Below, in pieces: positions 45,696 to 55,622 of a stretch of 64,000 bases of DNA (its first letter is position 1; the number at the start of each line of letters is the position of its first letter). Both the position numbers and the translations under genes were made by a program. Source of the DNA: Homarus americanus. Its lineage: Eukaryota > Arthropoda > Malacostraca > Decapoda > Nephropidae. The notes under the pieces were generated by a model that was not told the DNA's origin, did no database searches, and was given only the letters and a program-made list of their open reading frames with translations. The stretch spans positions 1,866,838-1,930,837 of the forward strand of contig NW_024732415.1 in the NCBI RefSeq assembly GCF_018991925.1. Direction: 5' to 3'.

Positions 45696-46022
45696 TATAT
45701 GGCTGAGATATGAGCTGATACCAGTAAGAGTGTATAGTTGTGGCCACGTTTTCTGCTCTACTTCTGGGTAAAGGCAAGATTTTAGCGATACTTTTAATGA
45801 TACTTTCAGATCATGCAAATTGCCACTCTTCAGTAGTAATTCATTACTCGTAACTAACCTGCAGACTTAACTTTGAAGGTCTCGTTAGCAAGGTTGATGG
45901 GAGACACTGAGCTAATTGTCGTGAATAATGCAGTGAAAGCAACTGGAGACGAATAATGTGCAGGGAGTCGTGTTAGTGTGACGGCGGTGAACCACAGTGT
46001 CCTCAAGCAGGGGTGCAACAAG
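45696..46022. other. Unique sequence
   Basis: Nothing recognised. Confidence 0.35.
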
Positions 46023-46142
46023 CCTCCCCCCTCCTCCTCCTCCTCCTCCTCCTCCTCCTCTCCTTCCCCCCCTTCCTCCTCTTCCCCTCCTCCCTCCTCT
46101 TCCCCCCCCTCCTCCTCCTCCCTCTTTTTCCTCCTCCTCCTG
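46023..46142. repeat. (CTC)n-rich array
   Basis: CTCCTCCTC units with CCCCCTTCC interruptions. Confidence 0.92.
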
Positions 46143-46349
46143 CTTGTCGCCTCCCCACTCCTTCACCGCCACCCCTTCACCTCCTTCCACATTTCATGAC
46201 CAATCAGTGTTTGGCCACATCAGTCCCTGGCACCACAAACACTTACAAGACACAGAAACGAGTCTGCCTCACTATTTACTCAACCTTAACCATATGCATT
46301 TCATAACCGTCTTTTAAAATTCATTGGAGGTTTTGTGGGTCAATCTACA

Positions 46350-46351
<2 letters not shown>

Positions 46352-46442
<91 letters not shown>
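46352..46442. repeat. (GT)n microsatellite
   Basis: A pure run of about 45 GT units. Confidence 0.96.
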
Positions 46443-46444
<2 letters not shown>

Positions 46445-46754
46445 TAGTTCATGAGGGATGTATTGTGTGCAGCGTTTGTAGTGGCTGATTGTGTGTTTGT
46501 ACTGTAAGTTTGTGTTAATTTTATGAAATGGTTGAACATCATATAACGATAACCTTGAAGAGTAGGCCATGAGTCTCTGTCTTCAGTGTTAAGTAAACAC
46601 TAACAGCTGTAAAATACTCTCGTTGTATTACTGGTATACAGTACCTGGTGTATAATACTACTGCTGTGTTACTGTTATACAAGCAGTCAGTGAACCATAA
46701 TACTCATTACAACACTGCCAAGTGGACTGATAGCTGATATTATTACGTATAACG
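46443..46754. other. Unique sequence
   Basis: Nothing recognised. Confidence 0.35.
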
Positions 46755-46965
46755 CCACCCCTCTCCCCACCCCTACCCCCCTCTTCCCCACCACCTCCTC
46801 ACCCCCACCCCCTCACCCCCACCACCCCTCCTCCCCCACCACCCCCTCCCTCCACCCCCCACCACCTCTCCCATCTTCCCTTCCTCCACTCACCCCCCCC
46901 ACCACCCCTCTCACCCCCCTCTCCCTTCCTCCCTTCAGCTCTTACCCTCCCCCCTTTGTGCCACC
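46755..46965. repeat. C-rich low-complexity tract (CCACCCCC)
   Basis: Many C-runs of four to seven in CACCCCCTCC context. It can form i-motif on this strand and G-quadruplex on the other. Confidence 0.88.
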
Positions 46966-47924
46966 TCCTGCAAGTTACAAATTACCACACTTTAAATGAC
47001 TTATAAATAGATTATATAACATTACAGGAGTATCGTGTTTGTCTCGGTGATAACTTGTCTCTTTCTTTAAGGTAATGTCTCTTTCACTTGACAGGTGTGT
47101 CTGTAGACCTGACGTGACGATGTTTGATGGTAAATAAAACGCTTTCTAACGTCACTACAATAACAAACACGCATCATTTAAATAAGATTAATGAGAAAGA
47201 CAGACAATATAAGAACTGTAAAACAAAAGAGGATCAATGTAAACAAGTAAAAAAAATCAAAACAAAAATTGTCCGTCATTGTTAAGAATTTCCTCCTCTT
47301 ATTATCACTGTGTTTACCTTTAACACAGACGAGGCGGTGTGGGTGTTGCTCCTCCTCCAGGATAGGTGTACAGACCAGGGTTTACCAGCTCGTATAGATA
47401 AGCACATGAACAAACTTACTCCCAGGGAAGGTGCCGCTCACACACTCGCCCACACAAGCACGAGAGAGCCCTTCACTGACGCCCTCAAGTATACCCCGTC
47501 TAGGGTGTGTTCATAGCGTGACCACCATGTTAAGAACTCCCCTCATAAATCAGACTTACTTTCTTAAGCAGTGAACCTGAACTCACCCGGTAATGTTTTG
47601 ACTATGAGTTGCATTTGTACTCTCGAGAGCTTAGGTACCAATTTCAAAACGCTTCTGTACCTAAAATAGAAACTTGAGTGGATAATTTGGTACATTAAAT
47701 CCCAGCTTACGAGCACGACAAGCGACTACATCAAAGGTATCATAAACAAACTTGTCCTTACGCCTGAACCCTGTGTGTAAAGTCCAGCGTTTCATTTTGT
47801 TTAAGTTGGTGTCCGAATTCTTATCTTTCAAACCTGAGAGTCTGGTTCAGGGGTTGGGCGCGTGTACTGTGCCAAGCTCATCTTGATAAACTGACCTCAA
47901 CTGCTGTCTCACCCCGCGAATTAG
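46966..47924. other. Unique sequence, no gene supported
   Basis: One of the longer non-repetitive stretches. The 68-codon + frame at 47310-47516 has no recognised domain. Confidence 0.4.
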
Positions 47925-47962
47925 GTTAAGTAAGGTTAGGTTAGGTTAGGTTAGGTTAGGTT
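47925..47962. repeat. Interstitial (TTAGG)n
   Basis: About six TTAGG units. Confidence 0.92.
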
Positions 47963-47999
47963 GTTAAATGCTGACTTAAAGAATGACTTAATGGTTCTC

Positions 48000-48180
48000 T
48001 TACACCCTCAACCCCGTCCCCTCCCCTCCCTTCCTTCCTCCATCCAACTTTCCCTTTCTCTTCACCCCTTTCCTCTCCTCTTATACGCCCTCCCTTTCCC
48101 CCCCTCCCCTCCTACGTCCCTCCGTGCCGTCCCTCACTCACCACTCTCTCCGTCCCTCACCTATCCTCCCTCCCTATTGT
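48000..48180. repeat. Polypyrimidine-rich tract
   Basis: CCTCCC and TTCCTTCC sequence. Confidence 0.8.
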
Positions 48181-48494
48181 CCAAACATTAAAGCGCTACC
48201 ATACAACATCCTCCCCAGGTGTGTCATAGAATAAACTTCCATTTTACCGTGTTATGTGTTAGCCCCCTCTGTGTTGTGTACCTAAACTAATACTTTCAAC
48301 ATCTGTATACTTGTATTACGCTATACACTCTTAACTCTTGAATTATACCGTATATAAGAGTCATATGTATGTTTATTCTTCATCATCTTTTAAGGTTCAT
48401 CTTCAAGACCCGAATTGCGTCTCTCAGGAAGCTTCAATCATGTTTTATTGTCAATTTTGTGGGGTAAATAAATATTCTGAATTATAGTGTCATA
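48181..48494. other. Unique AT-rich sequence
   Basis: Nothing recognised. Confidence 0.35.
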
Positions 48495-48736
48495 TTCTCT
48501 CTCTCTCTCTCTTACCTCCCGTTCCTCTCCGCTCTCTCCCTCCTTCCCTACTCTTACTTGCCTCCCACTTCTCTTCCTCTCCCTCCTTTCCTCCTTCCCT
48601 CTCACTTCCTCTCCTATCTACCTCCGCTCCCTCTCTCTCACCTCCCTCTCCCCAACCTCCCCTTCCCTCCCACCCTCTCCCTCCCTCACTTCCCACCCTC
48701 TCCCTCCCTCCCTCCCTTCCTCTCTCATGTTTGCAG
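48495..48736. repeat. Polypyrimidine tract ending in TTTGCAG
   Basis: About 230 bp of C/T-rich sequence that ends CTCATGTTTGCAG at 48736, formally a splice acceptor. The open frame that follows runs into a (GT)n array, so an exon is not supported. Confidence 0.8.
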
Positions 48737-48815
48737 GTGGAGGGAGCCGAGTCACTGTTGCTAACACAAGAGAATGGGAAATCTCTTAACCTCTTCACTT
48801 TCTCTCGTGTTCCTT

Positions 48816-48818
<3 letters not shown>

Positions 48819-48872
<54 letters not shown>
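48819..48872. repeat. (GT)n microsatellite
   Basis: A pure run of about 26 GT units. Confidence 0.96.
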
Positions 48873-49420
48873 TAGAGTGACTTTATGGTATATCTAAACC
48901 CATTAAGTAACTCTTTCCTTTAAGAAGCCTTGAACAACTCCTCTGGCTTTGTCTTGGGTAAATACACGTGTTTACAGTACAGTACACGCTGACTCTACTG
49001 CCACTTAGATAATGGTAAAGTCCTCCAGCGCTCCACACCTACCATCTGCAGTACATTTCATTATATATAATATTCCTTACCTCGTGAAAATGACTAAAAA
49101 TCAACGATGAAAACGTTTGTTATAATATCATTTGTTACGATTTATTCCTCCTGAACACTCACTCACCTACCCTCGGGACATCCAAGCCACAAATGTTCCT
49201 TGTTACGTCTGTCGTGTCAGTTCGCCAAGTCCAGACCTAATCCAACCTACAAAAACCTACCTTAACATAATCTAGATTTAAACAATTATCATCTAATAAC
49301 ATAAATAAATGTCTGAAAGGAACCAACATAACAACTGTTTAAAATTTATCGTCCATGAACCAACATATCCAAACCTAAAAGAATAGTTATCTTGTATTGT
49401 CTTTTAAAATCAAATATTGT
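48873..49420. other. Unique sequence
   Basis: Nothing recognised. Confidence 0.35.
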
Positions 49421-49421
49421 C

Positions 49422-49572
49422 TATAAAAGGAACCACTCATACGTCACATAAGTGGAGAAGAAACATTGTTGACGTGGAAGGTCGACCGTTGATTTGTGTT
49501 CAGGTGAGAAGAAATCGTAAAAGTGAGAGTACGAGAGACTTTCCTCTACCACTGTCTGGCCTTTAATGAGGT
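49422..49572 (+). promoter_or_regulatory. Candidate TATA promoter and 5' untranslated exon
   Basis: TATAAAAGG at 49422-49430 is a canonical TATA box. CRE-like words follow (TACGTCAC at 49440-49447, TGACGTGG at 49470-49477). Two good 5' splice donors come next: TCAGGTGAGA (GT near 49503) and AATGAGGTAAGTAA (GT near 49571). It lies about 5 kb upstream of the NKCC start codon on the same strand, so an alternative first exon of that gene is conceivable. No transcript evidence exists here. Confidence 0.3.
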
Positions 49573-50091
49573 AAGTAAACATTGATCTCCTCTGGTGTCA
49601 TGTCCTTAAGTTGGTAGTTCTGGGTGTGTGTAGTTATACTCTTACTTCATATTGAATAAATATCTATCTACCCTTAAATTATCCATTAAACAACCGTCAG
49701 TGGGTTAATATTACTTACGTTACCCCTAAAAATACTCGTTATTATTCTAACAAAGAAAATGTAATAGAATAATAGAAGGCCTAACAATTTTATTTTAGCT
49801 GTTAATTATATTATTGGTATTATGGATCATTAAGAATTAAAATGAGATGATGTTTAACCCAAAATAAACGTATATAATTTAGAACGTCACTTTTGTGCGC
49901 TAATGGTTTGGTTCCTTCGGGATATTTCCTGAAAGTTTTTATTAATGAGGAGGCAAACCTGACGAGGGAGCAAGAATCATTTAATCAGAATACAGCCTTT
50001 ATATCTGAGGGTTGGTGACCACAGTCCTCCACTCTAAACGTTCTCGGTCTGTTTTTACCAATCCTGTAAGGGGACCCAGTTTTTTATTTCA
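49573..50091. other. Unique AT-rich sequence
   Basis: Nothing recognised. Confidence 0.35.
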
Positions 50092-50655
50092 TTCACCCAT
50101 CCTTGTCACTGCCCTCCCCTGGACCTCCTACCCTCAACTTTGCCCATTAGTATTTCTGTTATTATCCCCTCATCCCTAATTATATGACCCAAAGTATATA
50201 TATTGTTTGTGCATAATTCAAGCATTTCTCTTGAGGTTTTTGTTAACCTTAGTATTTTTTCATTTGTTTTCCAGTCAGTGTAACTTATTTTTAACATTCT
50301 TCTATAATATCACTCACTCTTTCTGATGTCTGTTGGAAGTGTCTACTTTCTTATCCACACAACAGTCCTTTCAATAACCTTTTTTTTTAATTAAAGTTGA
50401 TTTCCCTTCATTAGGTCTTTTAGATAATAAAGCTGTTGTTTCTTGCCCTATTCTTGCTATGATTTCTTCTGTATATGTACTGTATCATCAAAGTTAATGT
50501 TACTTCTCAAATACACAAAATTTTCCGCTTCTTTTAGTTCCCTGTTTCTTCCATAATTTTTATTTTAGGATTTATTTCCAATTTGTTAACAACCATTACT
50601 TTAGTCTTTACAGCATTAACTCTTAAACCATATTTTTCACCTTTTTGTAATACCT
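50092..50655 (-). mobile_element. LINE remnant, - strand (RT C-terminal region, decayed)
   Basis: Reading the - strand from right to left, broken frames give a GLRVNAVKTKVMVVN-like segment, then EAENFVYLRS, then RRMLKISYTDWKTNEK and GHIIRDEG, and last GKVEGRRSRGGQ. This order (K-T-K-V.V near motif D, YL.S, RRMLKISYTD..TNE, GHI.R, G...G.R.RG) is characteristic of the C-terminal half of an arthropod LINE RT. Stops and shifts are frequent, so it is a pseudogene. Confidence 0.75.
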
Positions 50656-50669
50656 CCGTCAGGTCCTGG

Positions 50670-50965
50670 GCCTCATGTCCGGTACATCATCGTACAGGCT
50701 ATAATCGATTATGCTTCTCCCGTCCTTTGCGGTTGGCTCCTGACACGAGCAACTAAACATCGAAAACATTTGGTTGAAACTCGTCTTGGTTGCCCTACAA
50801 CTACCAGAATAGAAGTCATGCTTCTGCTCACCGTCTGCGATCGAATTACTGCCTCTGATGCCATCCATGGTGTCAAACTTCTCTGCTGAGTGGCTGACTC
50901 CTATGCCGCACTCACATCGCCTGACCCCACCACCCGTCCCTCTCCCTCACGACACTGACCGACCC
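50670..50965 (+). mobile_element. LINE remnant, + strand (different family)
   Basis: The + strand frame reads AIIDYASPVLCGWLL, HRKHLVETRLGCPTTTRIEVM and VCDRITASDAIHGV. The IDY.SPV....L...E.RLGCP.TTRIEVM pattern is the typical region after the RT domain in Jockey/CR1-like LINEs. It ends in a stop near 50888. It abuts the - strand LINE remnant at about 50.66 kb, suggesting nested or colliding insertions. Confidence 0.7.
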
Positions 50966-51112
50966 ACACCGCCGCTGACGACACCCTACCACACTCTATC
51001 ATCTCTATACACATAAGATGAACACATACAACATTCAAACCAAATTATTAAAAAATAAGAGAGTTCCAATACCAATAATATTTCCCAGCATTGTTAAGAT
51101 AGTAGACCATGA

Positions 51113-51640
51113 ACTCTGGACCCTGGACACTAGACCCTGGACCTTGAACACTAGACCCTGGACCTTGAACACTAGACCCTGAACCCTGGACACTAGACCA
51201 TGAACCCTGGACACCAGACCCTGGACCTTGGACACTAGACCCTGGACCTTGGACACTAGACCATGAACCCTGGACACTAGACCATGAACCCTGGACACTA
51301 GACCATGAACCCTGGACACTAGACCATGAACCCTGGACACTAGACCATGAACCCTGGACACTAGACCATGAACCCTGGACACTAGACCATGAACCCTGGA
51401 CACTAGACCATGAACCCTGGACACTAGACCATGAACCCTGGACACTAGACCCTGAACCCTGGACACTAGACCCTGGACCCTGGACACTAGACCCTGGACC
51501 CTGGACACTAGACCCTGGACCTTGGACACTAGACCCTGGACCTTGGACACTAGACCATGAACCCTGGACACTAGACCTTGGACCCTGGACACTAGACCCT
51601 GGACCCTGGACACTAGACCCTGGACCCTGGACCCTGGACG
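51113..51640. repeat. 21-bp minisatellite (CCTGGACACTAGACCATG)
   Basis: About 25 copies of ACCCTGGACACTAGACC plus ATGA, CTGG or TTGG endings. The central block of about ten ATGAACC units is uniform. All frames on the - strand are open because the unit is 21 bp; these are not genes. Confidence 0.96.
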
Positions 51641-52185
51641 TAGAACAAAGGCAGGGGCAGCAGTTCACAATACAATAGTTCAACATAAAACACCTGTCAG
51701 TAAATACCAACAGACTAAAGTGTAAACAATGAAGAGGAATTCCCCCACCTGTTATTATTAAAAGGTAACTCTTTGTTAATTATGACCGAAGGGAATTTTG
51801 TCATCACGTGTACAGGGTGATTCAAAAGTCTCAAACCTTTTGAATATTTATTTCACAATTGAATTAAAATAATTGGCCAAACCACGAACCTCTGACAAAC
51901 AAACACATTGGGTTTTTTTAGCATAAGTTTCGTTGGACATTTCTTACCATTAACACATTGACTTTACCTTATTATAGGTTCTGTGATGAGAGACAGTACA
52001 GTACCAGCAACTTAACTACAGTATTATCTCACCACAGTCTTCCATCTGTTTATTACTGTTCAGGATGTTCTCAAACTATATGGACTAGTAAATGATGTTT
52101 TATATTTCGGCCACAAAAAACCTAAACTTAACCAACCCGGAGATATCACATGATGCTGACGTATGGTCGTTTATAAGCTTAGTGA
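51641..52185. other. Unique sequence
   Basis: Nothing recognised. Confidence 0.35.
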
Positions 52186-52187
52186 TA

Positions 52188-52447
52188 ACCTAACCTAACC
52201 TAACCTGACCTGACTTGACCTAACCTGACCTGACCTAACCTGACATGACCTGACCTAACCTGATCTGACCTAACCTAACCTAACCTGACCTAACCTAACC
52301 TAACCTGACCTAACCTGACCTAACCTAACCTGACCTGACCTGACCTAACCTGACCTGACCTAACCTAACCTAACCTAACCTAACCTGACCTAACCTGACC
52401 TGACCTAACCTAACCTAACCTGACCTAACCTGACCTGACCTAACCTA
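52188..52447. repeat. CCTAA/CCTGA mixed telomere-like array
   Basis: About 50 pentamers, CCTAA and CCTGA, in irregular order. CCTGA (TCAGG on the other strand) is also a beetle-type telomere pentamer. Here the mixture is more likely mutation of TTAGG spread by unequal exchange. Confidence 0.92.
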
Positions 52448-52612
52448 ACTACACCGACCATCATATTAATTGGGTGATTGGAGTGTTGTTGATGGAGGCT
52501 AATGATCTGCCAGTTATTGAGTTAGTTTGTATATAGTATATTTGATAATTTAGGTTTGTGATGACGTAAACATTAAACTCTGCCCACGATCTTATGTCTC
52601 ATGGGTTAGGTT

Positions 52613-53588
52613 TAAATATGATTGGTTTAACGTCTTGAGTTATGGTGAAGGTAATGATTGGTTTAGCCTCTTGAGTTATGGTGAAGGTAATGATTGGTTT
52701 AGCCTCTTGAGTTATGGTGAAGGTAATGATTGGTTTAACGTCTTGAGTTATGGTGAAGGTAATGATTGGTTTAACGTCTTGAGTTATGGTGAAGGTAATT
52801 ATTGGTTTAGCCTCTTGAGCTATGGTGAAGGTTATTATTGGTTTAGCCTCTTGAGTTATGGTGAAGGTAATTAGTGGTTTAACGTCTTGAGTTATGGTGA
52901 AGGTAATGATTGGTTTAACGTCTTGAGTTATGGTGAAGGTAATTATTGGTTTAACGTCTTGAGTTATGGTGAAGGTAATTATTAGTTTAGCGTCTTGAGT
53001 TATGGTGAAGGTAATTATTGGTTTAACGTCTTGAGTTATGGTGAAGGTAATGATTGGTTTAGCCTCTTGAGTTATGGTGAAGGTAATTATTGGTTTAACG
53101 TCTTGAGTTATGGTGAAGGTAATTATTGGTTTAACGTCTTGAGTTATGGTGAAGGTAATTATTGGTTTAACTCTTGAGTTATGGTGAAGGTAATTATTGG
53201 TTTAGCCTCTTGAGTTATGGTGAAGGTAATTATTGGTTTAACGTCTTGAGTTATGGTGAAGGTAATTATTGGTTTAACGTCTTGAGTTATGGTGAAGGTA
53301 ATGATTGGTTTAGCCTCTTGAGTTATGGTGAAGGTAATGATTGGTTTAACGTCTTGAGTTATGGTGAAGGTAATTATTGGTTTAACGTCTTGAGTTATGG
53401 TGAAGGTAATTATTGGTTTAACGTCTTGAGTTATGGTGAAGGTAATGATTGGTTTAGCCTCTTGAGTTATGGTGAAGGTAATTAGTGGTTTAACGTCTTG
53501 AGTTATGGTGAAGGTAATGATTGGTTTAGCCTCTTGAGTTATGGTGAAGGTAATTAGTGGTTTAACGTCTTGAGTTATGGTGAAGGTA
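52613..53588. repeat. 36-bp minisatellite with an inverted CCAAT box per unit
   Basis: About 27 copies of a 36-bp unit (TTGAGTTATGGTGAAGG, TAATGATTGGTTTARCC). Each unit has ATTGG unless mutated. Roughly 11 units read TGATTGGTT, whose complement AACCAATCA fits the NF-Y consensus; about a dozen read TTATTGGTT; three have TAGTGG. Variants alternate in blocks (AACG and AGCC ends). The array lies about 0.9 kb upstream of the NKCC start codon. Small Tyr/Gly-rich frames through it are artefacts. Confidence 0.96.
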
Positions 53589-53860
53589 ATGTTCCCACAC
53601 GAGCCTCATGTTTATGTTGTATTAATTGTGGGTTTGGCAACACTGTTTTCCTGGATAATGATAGGGTGGTTTTGTTTACTATATGGGGGGGGGGGTAACA
53701 AGCCATCACTGGTAACATGTCGACACCTTGGCCCATGGGGTGAGGGTTACCAAGGGGCAGTAAGAGGGAGACCTGGAAGGATGATTAGGGAGGGGAAATG
53801 AGGGTTTGGCAGGGATTACTAAAACGCGGGTGGGGGCCCCGTAGAGTTAGTGCTCTCGCG
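53589..53860. other. NKCC upstream flank
   Basis: GC-richer unique DNA with a run of ten G (53684-53694). No gene. It probably contains the proximal promoter. Confidence 0.4.
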
Positions 53861-53869
53861 ACTCTCGAG

Positions 53870-53940
53870 GAAGACGGACGTGTGTTAAGCGGACCTCCTC
53901 ACGCACCCTCCCTCGTCCACTCTCTCACTCAGTCAACAAC
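53870..53940 (+). promoter_or_regulatory. Candidate NKCC transcription start region
   Basis: TCAGTC at 53929-53934 matches the arthropod initiator TCAKTY, with A+1 at 53931, in a C/T-rich stretch (CTCTCACTCAGTCAAC). A DPE-like GGACGTG lies at 53876-53882, too far upstream to serve this initiator. No TATA box is at the expected place. TSS position is inference. Confidence 0.35.
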
Positions 53941-53941
53941 A

Positions 53942-54046
53942 ATGGCGAGCTTATCCATTATTAAACCAGAGGAAAAATGTATAACAGTAATTAATGAAGG
54001 GGTTATAGTGACTGATTTAATGCCTAAGCCTCTGCAAGTTTTATAA
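53942..54046 (+). CDS. Upstream ORF in the inferred NKCC 5' leader (34 codons)
   Basis: ATG in good context (CAACAATGGCG) opens a 34-residue frame beginning MASLSIIKPEEK and ending PKPLQVL. It starts only 11 bases after the inferred initiator A. If transcription begins there, it precedes the main start codon by about 450 bases and could limit translation. It could also be a chance ORF or part of an intron. Confidence 0.35.
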   Translation: MASLSIIKPEEKCITVINEGVIVTDLMPKPLQVL

Positions 54047-54349
54047 AGGTGTGAGTGTTTTGACAAGGAGAAAGTTACCAAGACGAGATACCATTGAAGT
54101 TCATTTTTTGATCTAGTGAAGTTGTTGAAATTGTTATATTGTAGTTATCGTTGAAGAAAAGTGTTTATAAGTTACTTTTAACATTGTTTATTGTTGATGA
54201 AGTGCTGTTAATATATTTACTTTTAACGTTGGAAAAATATAACTATACTCGATTAAGTGCTGATAAGTTACTTGACGTAGAAAAACAAGATTATGATCGT
54301 TAGTGAAAAGTGTTTATAAGTAACTGTACGGAGCAAAACAAGCCTAAAG

Positions 54350-54505
54350 TGACGTCATTGCAGAGCCAGTGATACGTCATAAGGAAAACTGACGTCATCA
54401 AGACGAAAGTGACGTCATCAACTACCTAGGTGACGTTATAAAGAAGCCAAAATAACTTCATTGGGGAGCCAGTGTGACGTCATCTTGAAGCCCGTGATGA
54501 GTCAG
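54350..54505 (+). promoter_or_regulatory. Tandem CRE/ATF palindrome cluster ending at the NKCC start codon
   Basis: Perfect TGACGTCA occurs at 54350, 54390, 54410 and 54475. Near matches are GATACGTCA (54371-54379), TGACGTTA (54431-54438) and TAACTTCA (54453-54460). Spacing is close to 20 bp, two helical turns. Flanking words AGCCAGTGATACGTCAT (54365), AGCCAGTGTGACGTCAT (54469) and AGCCCGTGATGAGTCA (54489) show it is a degenerate minisatellite. The last unit contains both an AP-1-like TGAGTCA (54498-54504) and the ATG (54497). CREB/ATF binding follows from the motif; function here is inference. Confidence 0.6.
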
Positions 54506-54593
54506 GACAAACGCCAAAGGTTCCACGTGAACCGGGTGGACACTCAGGACCAGCGGGGCGATGCTGAGACCACCCACTCACCGCCCATCCCAG
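54497..54593 (+). CDS. NKCC: Na-K-2Cl cotransporter (SLC12, NKCC-type), first coding exon
   Basis: The ATG at 54497 opens 32 codons plus one base (phase 1), beginning MSQDKRQRFHVNRVDTQDQ and ending HSPPIP. R8-F9-H10-V11 is an RFxV motif, the docking site for SPAK/OSR1 kinases in NKCC and NCC transporters, at the expected extreme N-terminus. The exon ends CCCAG at a GTACCT donor (54594). An in-frame TTG lies 36 bases upstream but no in-frame ATG does, so 54497 is chosen. NKCC imports Na+, K+ and 2 Cl- across the plasma membrane, and in crustacean gill it serves ion regulation. Identity rests on this motif and on the next exon. Confidence 0.75.
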
Positions 54594-55622
54594 GTACCTA
54601 TCCCGCCCACCCTGTATTACTAGCCCATCCACCCTGTGTTACTAGCCCATCCACCCTGTGTTACTAGCCCACCCACACTATGTTACTAGTCTACCCACCC
54701 TGTGTTACTAGCCCACCCACCTCGTGTTACTAGCCCACCCACCCCATGTAACTAGCAAACCCACACTGTGTTACTAGCCTACCCACCCTGTGTTACTAGC
54801 CCCATCTACCCCATGTTACTAGCCTACCCACCCCATGTAACTAGACCACCCACACTGTGTTACTAGCCCACCCACCCCATGTTACTAACCCACCCCATGT
54901 TTCTAACCCACCCCATGTTTCTAACCCACCTACCCATGTTACTAACCCACACCATGTTACTAGCTCACCCACCCTATGTTAATAGCCCACCCACCCCATG
55001 TTGCTAACCCACCCATGTTTCTAACCACCCACCCCATGTTTCTAACCCACCTACCCATGTTACTAGTCCACCCACCCTATTTTAGTAACCCACCCACCCA
55101 TGTTACTAACCCACCCACCCACCCATGTTACTAACCACCATTGTAGCCCACCCACCCATGCCATTAACCCACCCTAACCCACCCACCCTAGTAGCCCACC
55201 CACCCCATGGTACTAACTCCACCCTATGTTAGTAGCCCACTCCACCCCATGTTACTAACTCACCCTATGTTAGTAGCCCACCCACCACCCCATGTTACTA
55301 ACCCACCCTATGTTAGTAGCCACCCACCCCATGTTACTAACCCACCCTATGTTAGTAGCCCACCCACCCCATGTTACTAACCCACCCTATGTTAGTAGCC
55401 CACCACCCCATGTTACTAACCCACCTATGTTAGTATCCCACCCACCCCATGTTACTAACCCACCCTTTATTAGTAGCCCACCCAATTTTATTTTCAGTTA
55501 TTGGAGAGGTTTACTGATAAAAAATTGATTGATTCATTATTAATTAAACCTTGTTGCCTGATATAGCTTGGACTCTCATCAAAGAGCCATTAATACCACT
55601 GTCTTTCCCTTCTCATTGGTAG
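54594..55622 (+). other. NKCC intron 1
   Basis: 1029 bp from GTACCT to TTGGTAG, with a pyrimidine-rich acceptor (CTGTCTTTCCCTTCTCATTGG). It interrupts a codon after its first base. Almost all of it is a minisatellite. Confidence 0.75.
54597..55492. repeat. Minisatellite filling NKCC intron 1 (ACCCCATGTTACTAACCC)
   Basis: About 40 imperfect copies of a unit of about 20-22 bp, CCCACCCACCCTGTGTTACTAG shifting to CCCATGTTACTAACCC and then to alternating ATGTTAGTAGCC / ATGTTACTAACC dimers at the right end. The dimer (about 42 bp) is the younger, more regular part. Confidence 0.93.

Noticed and set aside
48736..48800. Exon after the TTTGCAG acceptor
   Set aside because: The frame runs into (GT)n with no donor or stop plus poly(A) signal.
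51035..51710. 192- and 220-codon repeat proteins (SSVQGSW, LVSRVHG)
   Set aside because: 21-bp unit keeps all frames open; silk- or mucin-like appearance is an artefact, with no signal peptide.
52635..53485. Tyr/Gly-rich repeat peptide (SYGEGN.WF)
   Set aside because: The 36-bp unit is divisible by 3, but stops recur in mutated units (TAG in TTAGTGG) and there is no gene context.
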